The position numbers were made by a program, and so were the translations under genes. Under the pieces are notes generated by a model. It had not been told where the DNA came from. It did not search any database and was given only the letters and a program-made list of their open reading frames with translations. A stretch of DNA of 64,000 bases from Bactericera cockerelli (taxonomy: Eukaryota; Arthropoda; Insecta; Hemiptera; Triozidae), in the NCBI GenBank assembly GCA_024516035.1, contig CM044959.1:9801665-9865664 (forward strand), written 5' to 3'. Positions 60,401 to 64,000 of this stretch are shown here, in pieces (within the stretch, counting starts at the first letter, position 1; the number at the start of each line of letters is the position of its first letter).

Positions 60401-63215
60401 ATTGTTAATTTTTTTATCCCTGTTAATAATTTATGGTTGATTGTTTTGTATAAAAAAATAAAGTGTAAATAAATAAATAGGTCCTTGATAATGCCGTTGT
60501 GAAGAGACTGCCGTTGGCATTAGCACCGCCCTTGATCAAGTTTTTTTTTTATTATTAATTTCAACTTCTATGTATGTAGTTATTTTATGTCATTTGTAAA
60601 TAAAACTTGATCGAACATGTTTAATTTTTAATAGCTCCGATAAGCCAGAGTCGACGGCACGTTGAATGCACCAGTTCTTGGTCTATCACTGAAGTTATAA
60701 TATTAAAAATAATACCAAACTTATCTATACTTATAAAAGAGAGTTTCACTCACTGACTGACTCACTGATTCATCACTGTTTCTCCGAACTGGTAAGTCCT
60801 AGGACGCTGAAATTTGGTAGGTAGCTTTGTCTTATAGTCTATATGTGCAATATGACGGGCTTTTTCGAAATTCCCACTACAACACCTGCCATTGGCGAAA
60901 AAGGATTTTTTGCTTTACGGCCATGCCTCGGACCGCAAAGCGGGCGACAGCCCGCTAGTTCCATATAAAGGTTTATTTATTGATTTCGCCCTTAATTTTT
61001 CCAGATATTTCAAGGAGTTCGAAACGATTTTCCGTCCAGTGTTCATGATCAAAGTGGTGCTCCGCCTCATCTTCATAACCCTGGAAATCGTGCAGCTTTC
61101 TCTCCTCAAGTCGATCACCGACCCCCGGTTCACAAGGACCATGATTCAGATGACCATCGGGTTCACGGACTTTCTGTTCTTCTGCGCAAGCTCCGAGGTG
61201 GTCAACAATGGAGAAGAAACTCTGTTCCGATCCATTTATAAGAGTCGATGGTAATTTTTTTATTTATTATTAATAATAGTAATAAGTTTTCTATTGACGT
61301 TAAGAGTCTATTTATAAGAGTCGATGCTATTTTTTTTTTATTATTATTAATAATAATAATAAGATTTCTATTGACGTTAAGAGTCTATTTATAAGAGTCG
61401 ATGGTATTTTTTTAATTATTATTATAAATAATAATAATAAGTTTTCTATTGACGTTAAGAGTCCATTTATAAGAGTCGATGGTAAGTTTTTTTATTAATA
61501 TTAATAATAATGCTTTATTTATACTGCCCCATAAGGACTATTAAGTCCCATTATTCCAGCAGTAAGCCCAAGACGTATTATTATGTGGTAAAAATCCCAA
61601 ATGGGAGGATAACTTTTCTTGTCCCGGCTGGGTTTCAAACCCGCGATCTCTGGATTCACACAGTGCCGCCTTTACCACTGAGCTACCGGGACAAAATAAG
61701 TTTTCTATTCTAATAATAATAAGTTTTCTATTGACGTTAAGAGTCTATTTATAAGAGTCGATCGTAAGTTTTTCTTATTAATAATAATAATAAAATATAT
61801 AAGTTCTCAGGAAAACTAATACATAAACACAACTCTTGGTAAAACAAATTAAAATCTTCAAATTATTTCGAATGATAATAAGTTTTTTATTGAAGTTAAG
61901 AATTGCCATGCAGCCGTAACAGCTATGTCCTATCAAGCCATTAAAACCTTGGTGAACTACAAGCTAGCCTGGCTTGTTAGGGTGAGCTAGTACGTTCTCT
62001 GTTTATAGTCCTCTAGCGAGGCACTGCTCTTCTTACTGTTTAACATCCCCAATACTCTTGAAAATAGTTTGGTGTTATAAGGCAAGGTTATCTTAATTTA
62101 AATATTAAATATAATTAAACTAAGAAATAATGTTAGATTACCTGGAAACCCTCCTGAAAAATGCCAGAATAAAGCGGAAAGCAGAAAAAAAAAAGATTAA
62201 ATACATTAATATTGACATACATAATTACACAGGCAGTACATTTTTTTTTTTTTTGCAATAACCTAGTTGTCGAAAAGGAACTCAATGAGATTTTTTTCTT
62301 TTCCTTTTTTCTCCTCCCGTCGTGATATCTATCATCATTTTTTAATTGAATATTGGGTTACTTTATTTTGTAAAAAATAATAATTACATAAATCAATAAT
62401 ATTAATGAAAATAACTATAGTTAATTAATGTAAAATTAATAAAAATAGGTAGGTAATATGAAACGGCAAAAAAAAAACAAAAAAATATTAATAGAATTGA
62501 ATTGAATATTTTTTAAGGTGCTTTCAAAAAACATTTTGAAACATTTTTTTTTTACGGTGCTTTCAAAAAACATTTTGAAAGCATAGTAAAAAAATAAGAT
62601 ATTTTTTGTCTTTTATTGAAACGCCTTTTTGTTGAACAACTGTTTTACACCAGAGGTCATTTCGAGAGGGGTTGAAACCTCATCGATTTTTTTTTTTTTC
62701 AATGACATTTTTCTATAAACAGTCTGGTTGGGGGATCATAAACAGGGAGGAGACCAGCATTGGCTTGGTTCTGGGGGACCTTGTCAATTATTAGCCTCCT
62801 TGTAACGACAGAAGTAGAAGTGCTGAGTCATCCCTCCACTGTCTTTTTTTTTTTTTTTTTTTTTTAAGATCCCTCCATCCACCCCTGTTAGGCGATTGAA
62901 AGGGGGCACCTGCTGGCAATAGCCTCAATCCCCCGTTCAAACCTCCATACAGTCATCTTACTTTTTTTTCTCTCTCTCCACTGTCTGGCTACCATCGTTT
63001 ACGATGACGCCACCCTATGATGATGATTTTTCTATTCCAGGTACGAGACCAGTCCTCACAAACGACAGCGGACCAGCATGATGCTCGAATATCTGAAGCG
63101 CCCTCTCAAGTATTCGTTCTACAGCACTTTCCTCATCATAGACATGAGCACCTTCATAGGGGGCATGCGTCTCGCCTACTCCGTGTTCACGCTCCTGCGG
63201 TCTTTCATAGAATAG
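51349..63215 (+). CDS. insect odorant receptor (7tm_6), seven exons
   Basis: Gene-level entry. Exons 51349-51558, 52923-53102, 55081-55308, 56189-56332, 59075-59357, 61005-61250, 63041-63215. All splice phases agree and the coding length is 489 codons if one base is restored in exon 5. The protein is a multi-pass membrane receptor with inverted topology that would form a ligand-gated channel with Orco in sensory neurons. The end, GFTDFLFFCASSEVVNNGEE, SRWYETSPHKRQRTSMMLEY and TFIGGMRLAYSVFTLLRSFI, has the E/Y-W-Y and TFxxxxRxxYSxFTLLR pattern of the odorant-receptor C-terminus. The gustatory TYhhhhhQF motif is absent. Ligand unknown. Confidence 0.82.
51559..52122. other. receptor intron 1, nothing recognised
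   Basis: No repeat family assigned before the exon-edge array; 52040-52120 is TATTCTATTCC-type sequence continuous with the array units. Confidence 0.4.
52040..52922. repeat. acceptor-side array of receptor exon 2
   Basis: Four extra exon starts at 52124, 52327, 52530 and 52733, exactly 203 bases apart, then the true exon at 52923 (190 later). Each has TATTCCACAG, CCACTCAAGTTACCTCCATA, GTAAACTTAGGTTCCCGTGA, TCAGAAAGATGATCTGGA. The copies diverge from the true exon immediately after CTGGA. Confidence 0.95.
52923..53102 (+). CDS. odorant receptor exon 2
   Basis: A 60-codon phase 0 exon between TATTCCACAG and GTTAGATT. It reads VTQVTSIVNLGSRDQKDDLE, QMFAHSEFKALSSSCKYECF and LINFKLFHYIGLWREDDGSQ. 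F..NFKLFHYIGLWRxDDG is the usual start of the receptor core just before transmembrane helix 1 (ILNxxxLxxxGLWP in many receptors). Confidence 0.82.
53103..53429. other. receptor intron 2, nothing recognised
   Basis: TCTTTTATTTGGTATTTTCG, CCACAAA/CCACGAAGG occurs twice at 53255-53340, a possible old repeat. Confidence 0.4.
53430..53977. repeat. acceptor-side array of receptor exon 3
   Basis: Seven units of 76-80 bases: TTGTTTATATTGTTTTCAG, then CTGTACACCCTCTACAGCGG, CACAGTCTACGGTCTCCTAG, TGGTCTTCTTCATTTGTTTT. Each has the 3' splice site and about 58 coding bases. Confidence 0.95.
53978..55070 (-). mobile_element. retroelement-like insertion in the last array unit, with expanded (CA)n
   Basis: It starts ATACTAGCGGGTTACACCCG, CCGCTTCGCC and ends TTTCTTTTATAGATATA. 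The body contains two copies of GGCGTAGCTCAAGAA...GTCATTTA (54508-54660 and 54690-54840), AAATTTCAGGTTTCTCGGTC and (CATA)n. The + strand copy at 60730-60958 ends with the complement (GCGACAGCCCGCTAG). Such GCGGG...TATAGAT elements are short non-autonomous retroelements; the class is not certain. Confidence 0.6.
54022..54441. repeat. (CA)n / (CACAC)n microsatellite
   Basis: About 420 bases of CA with CC and AA interruptions; it creates three overlapping spurious C/V-rich frames on the minus strand. Confidence 0.98.
55081..55308 (+). CDS. odorant receptor exon 3 (transmembrane helices 1-2)
   Basis: A 76-codon phase 0 exon between TTGTTTTCAG and GTACGTTA. It reads LYTLYSGTVYGLLVVFFVLS, LFHTIQSFSHFELFTQLMVE, TIFVSTCFVNISTFFLLSRR, IKSLLHIMKNDFLSVQ. 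Two hydrophobic segments are separated by a short loop. The first 58 bases are the unit of the array at 53430. Confidence 0.85.
55365..55560 (-). repeat. SINE family A, full length
   Basis: Minus strand: TGTCCCGGTAGCTCAGTGGT, AAAGGCGGCACTGTGTGAAT, GGTCACTGGTTCGAAACCCA, then body and tail AATATTATTATT-type. Confidence 0.88.
55695..55900 (+). repeat. SINE family C, full length
   Basis: GTCAAGTGGTTAAGGCACTT, GTCTGGTAATCCAGCGTAGG, GATCCGTTGGTTCGAATCTC, GTGCATGAATTTTTCCTCAT and TTGGTTACCTTCCACTAAAG, tail TTATTACTATAAT. Confidence 0.9.
56189..56332 (+). CDS. odorant receptor exon 4
   Basis: A 48-codon phase 0 exon between CGATTTTGCAG and GTCAGTTA. It reads SEITRNCIRLEKFICIVSCI, LAVTTYYALVREKIFGTPTI, REVNILKK, with one hydrophobic segment (FICIVSCILAVTTYYAL). 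No edge array here. Confidence 0.82.
56333..56805. other. receptor intron 4, first part
   Basis: AT-rich, no repeat family recognised. Confidence 0.4.
56881..57815 (+). mobile_element. Tc1/mariner-type element with 330-base inverted arms
   Basis: TA at 56879-56880 and 57816-57817 flank the element. The termini are CAGGGTGCGGCGCGGTTATG and its complement. The inverted repeat continues for 330 bases on each side (56881-57210 and 57486-57815) with few mismatches. The 275-base loop holds the middle of a transposase frame. Because the arms include coding sequence in both orientations, the transposase is scrambled and the copy cannot be autonomous. Confidence 0.9.
57009..57640 (+). pseudogene. broken mariner-type transposase
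   Basis: The start region reads SKQQKAYCVESYFSKNKCIV, AVQRKF as in mariner N-termini, then runs into inverted sequence. From about 57205 the frame reads NVERVREAILRSPRRSARKH, AAALGISDRSLRRILHKELH, then IVFFSDEVHFHISGCVNKQN, RYWSDNN and VTVWCAMS. The SDEVHFHISGxVNKQNxRYW block includes the second catalytic acidic residue. The DNA-binding domain is not continuous with it. Confidence 0.8.
57916..58035. other. receptor intron, A-rich spacer
   Basis: No feature beyond an A run at 57989-58003. Confidence 0.4.
58036..58187 (+). pseudogene. partial upstream copy of receptor exon 5
   Basis: It repeats 59075-59228 with the acceptor TTTCCCGCCAG. It keeps the C missing from the downstream exon (CACACCCAGAGCG) but lacks one C later (CTCTCCCCTACTAC). 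It stops abruptly after ATGGCCATCTCCACT. Confidence 0.85.
58248..58778. mobile_element. MITE-like element with CAGGGT ends
   Basis: TA-flanked CAGGGTATTAATCCCAAAT at the left and GGTGGGACACCCTG at the right; only about six terminal bases pair. The interior AAATTCAGGTCGATCCATTT, GAAAGTTGACA is shared with the palindromic MITE at 26629, supporting a common family. Confidence 0.45.
59075..59357 (+). CDS. odorant receptor exon 5 (helices 4-5), one base short
   Basis: The acceptor is TTTCCCGCCAG and the donor GTAGGACC. The frame that continues to the donor reads LYSGPLDYTLSPYYEGVALY, DVILLGVCFYIHYMAISTVP, IFCVHIAGQLRTLSKLAESS, RPTDSESRNLALIKHHIGII. The first codons, IYNRTH, are in another frame; one C missing from CACCAGAG at 59091-59096 (present in the copy at 58036) accounts for it. 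Length is 283, needing 284 to keep phase with both neighbours. Confidence 0.85.
59388..59562 (-). repeat. SINE family D copy
   Basis: Minus strand: TTGGGTGGAAGAGATTGCCA, TAGGCAATAACCCCGCCCTT, TAGTTAGGACTTGTG, ending TACCTAATAAAGCGTTGT and an (AAT)n tail. Confidence 0.88.
59572..59738 (+). repeat. SINE family D copy (variant head)
   Basis: TAAGTGGCAGAGAATGCCTA, AGGCATTAACTTCGCCCCGG and AATAAAGTGTAAATAAATTG. A second copy at 60297-60480 came with the exon duplication. Confidence 0.75.
59740..60040 (+). repeat. SINE family H, full length
   Basis: GCGCACGAATAGCTCAGTGG, TTAGGCACTCGCTTGCCATG, CGGAAGGTCCCGGGTTCGAA, CCCCCGCGCCGACAAAAAAT, then CCTTCCGGTGCCCTCGTCTT, CATCAGAGGGGAGGCATACT, CTCCTGTTTCATGGCTAGGA and GGCTGTGAAACACTCATCAA. 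A/B boxes are intact but the tRNA acceptor stem does not close. Confidence 0.85.
60074..60480 (+). pseudogene. partial downstream copy of receptor exon 5 with its intron
   Basis: 60074-60286 repeats 59149-59357 (CCCCTACTACGAGGGCGTGG to ATTATCAA) with two or three substitutions and its own GTAGGT donor. The following intron, including the variant family D SINE, is duplicated too. It lacks the exon start and acceptor. Confidence 0.9.
60492..60635 (+). repeat. SINE family D (TTGATCAAG subtype)
   Basis: TGAAGAGACTGCCGTTGGCA, TTAGCACCGCCCTTGATCAA and AATAAAACTTGATCGAACAT. Confidence 0.8.
60640..60705 (+). repeat. 5S-derived SINE head fragment
   Basis: GCCAGAGTCGACGGCACGTT, GAATGCACCAGTTCTTGGTC and TATCACTGAAGTTA match the 5S head of family E, then end. 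Confidence 0.6.
60730..60958 (+). mobile_element. short retroelement related to 53978-55070
   Basis: CTATACTTATAAAAGAGAGT, TTCACTCACTGACTGACTCA, TAGGACGCTGAAATTTGGTA and GCGGGCGACAGCCCGCTAGT. The last part is the complement of the start of the element at 53978. Confidence 0.6.
61005..61250 (+). CDS. odorant receptor exon 6 (helix 6 region)
   Basis: The acceptor is TTTTTCCAG and the donor GTAATTTT. It reads KYFKEFETIFRPVFMIKVVL, RLIFITLEIVQLSLLKSITD, PRFTRTMIQMTIGFTDFLFF, CASSEVVNNGEETLFRSIYK, SR plus two bases. The hydrophobic FTDFLFFCASSEVV stretch followed by E.L...IY.S.W is the conserved odorant-receptor segment around helix 6. It ends two bases into the tryptophan codon completed by exon 7. 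Confidence 0.9.
61251..61790. repeat. donor-side array of receptor exon 6, with a nested SINE
   Basis: Units of about 75-80 bases: TTTCTATTGACGTTAAGAGT, C(C/T)ATTTATAAGAGTCGATG, GTAA(G)TTTTTTTATTATTATT. The exon end with donor occurs at 61302-61332, 61380-61406, 61458-61486 and 61736-61770. A family A SINE (61500-61695) splits one unit. Confidence 0.9.
61500..61695 (-). repeat. SINE family A, full length
   Basis: Minus strand: TGTCCCGGTAGCTCAGTGGT, AAAGGCGGCACTGTGTGAAT, GCGGGTTTGAAACCCAGCCG, body GGGCTTACTGCTGGAATAAT, tail ATTATTAATA. Confidence 0.9.
61791..62710. other. receptor intron 6
   Basis: 61930-62052 repeats 51163-51290 (AAGCCATTAAAACCTTGGTG, CTCTGTTTATAGTCCTCTAG). 62515-62585 has GGTGCTTTCAAAAAACATTT twice, 49 bases apart. 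The rest is AT-rich with nothing recognised. Confidence 0.5.
62715..63030 (-). repeat. repeat family G split by a retroposon
   Basis: Outer parts match family G in reverse: TCTGGTTGGGGGATCATAAA, TTGGCTTGGTTCTGGGGGAC and CCATCGTTTACGATGACGCC. The insert is at 62845-62975. Confidence 0.85.
62845..62975 (-). mobile_element. short retroposon with poly-A and 11-base target duplication
   Basis: CTCCACTGTCT at 62834-62844 recurs at 62976-62986. The insert starts with a T run (poly-A on the minus strand) and holds AAGATCCCTCCATCCACCCC, GGCGATTGAAAGGGGGCACC, GCTGGCAATAGCCTCAATCC. Confidence 0.8.
63041..63215 (+). CDS. odorant receptor exon 7, C-terminus (helix 7)
   Basis: The acceptor is TCTATTCCAG. 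It completes the tryptophan codon and reads WYETSPHKRQRTSMMLEYLK, RPLKYSFYSTFLIIDMSTFI, GGMRLAYSVFTLLRSFIE before TAG at 63213. L..L.RPL......F..ID..TF.......YS.FTLLR is the signature of the last helix of insect odorant receptors. Confidence 0.92.
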
Positions 63216-64000
63216 AAAGCGCTTAGAATTACAGTAGAATCCCGCTAGCTCGAAATTCAAGGGACTCGTACCTTATTTCGAGTTATTGAGAGTTTCGAGA
63301 AACCGGGATTTCGACTTATAGGGAGAGCATAAATGAGAATTCGAGATATCGGGAGTGAAAAATACATAATGTACATACATTTGTTCATGTATTTTTACAA
63401 AGAAAGTAGGTAGACACACATACAAATCAGGTGCTACTTAAGTCACTGTATTTTAAAAGCTTAGGGAACTAGGTACCTACCTACCTAGGTACTTTTAAAG
63501 TAGTCTGTAATTTTCTTTAGAACGAATGACTGTCCTTGAAGCTTTTTTTGAGCTAGGGAAAGGGTTTTGAGTACCCTACGTTTACTGATTTTCGAACTCA
63601 TTCTCACACTTTACTCACAAAACTAAGAAAGTAAGAAACGTCTACCTCTACGTACCGGACAAACTGAAATCTAAATGCAAAAGTGATAGATTTTACTATT
63701 GTTTCTGATTCCCTGCATAAACTTTTCTGAACTTGTCCGGATCCTCTGTCCAGCAATTTCATGAGAAGAAAATTTCGAGGTATATGACGTCACGGTATTG
63801 AATTTCGAGTTATAGGGAGTATAGTTGAAAAAATATTTCGGCTTATCGAGAGGACTTTTTTACATGCATTTCTTTCAATTTTTTTCGACTTATCCAACGG
63901 CCGAAGGATTCTTTCGACTTATCGGGATTTTCGACTTACCGGGATTTCGAGTTTAGCGGGATTCTACTGTATATTCATAGAATAGACAGCGCTTAGAAAT
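63216..64000. other. 3' flank of the receptor with duplicated end
   Basis: TTTCATAGAATAGAAAGCGC, TTAGAATT at 63204-63230 recurs as TTCATAGAATAGACAGCGCT, TAGAAAT at 63974-64000, on the other side of the MITE. The window ends there, so the repeat count is unknown. Confidence 0.7.
63232..63969. mobile_element. pogo/Tc1-type MITE with CAGTAGAATCCCGCTA ends
   Basis: TA flanks both ends. The left CAGTAGAATCCCGCTAGCTC, GAAAT faces the right TCGAGTTTAGCGGGATTCTA, CTG. Subterminal TTTCGA(G/C)TTAT words recur many times in both orientations. No transposase frame; 738 bases. Confidence 0.85.

Noticed and set aside
51349..63215. Gustatory receptor
   Set aside because: The C-terminal TYhhhhhQF motif is absent and the YSVFTLLR ending is that of odorant receptors.

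Overview
The window is insect nuclear DNA: intron-rich, AT-rich, and full of transposons and SINEs. The insect call rests on an odorant-receptor (7tm_6) gene reconstructed from seven exons, on a laminin gamma-type gene fragment, and on many tRNA-like and 5S-rRNA-like SINEs. I cannot resolve the order from sequence alone. There is one 100-base assembly gap (N run) at 24467-24566.

Layout. (1) 1605-3284, + strand: two consecutive exons of a laminin gamma subunit (end of the N-terminal domain and first LE domain), with no later laminin exon seen. (2) 3.3-15.8 kb: no gene recognised; nested SINE fragments, palindromic MITEs, simple repeats and minisatellites. (3) 16034-19693, - strand: the last four exons of a TPX2/FAM161-like, basic, coiled-coil microtubule-associated protein. 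(4) 20158 to the gap, - strand: a LINE with an open 1151-codon endonuclease/reverse-transcriptase ORF2 and the C-terminal part of an ORF1. (5) 28863-47075, - strand: ten exons encoding roughly the C-terminal two thirds of the pyruvate dehydrogenase phosphatase regulatory subunit (PDPR). (6) 51349-63215, + strand: seven exons of an odorant receptor. Their lengths sum to 1467 nt (489 codons including the stop) when one missing base in exon 5 is counted. (7) 63232-63969: a pogo/Tc1-type MITE.

The most unusual feature is at the splice junctions of the PDPR and odorant-receptor genes. At about a dozen junctions the exon edge plus its splice site is the unit of a tandem array lying in the adjoining intron. 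Donor-side arrays lie downstream of the intact exon and acceptor-side arrays lie upstream of it. Copy number runs from 2 to about 30. The laminin and TPX2-like genes in the same window do not show this.

The genes do not form a pathway. Both PDPR and laminin gamma are incomplete here although tens of kilobases of adjacent sequence are visible, so the opposite-strand neighbours are either nested in very large introns or the gene pieces are truncated or misjoined. Single-base C-run deletions in coding exons (PDPR exon at 45803; two odorant-receptor exon-5 copies with complementary losses) suggest consensus errors in the assembly rather than dead genes.
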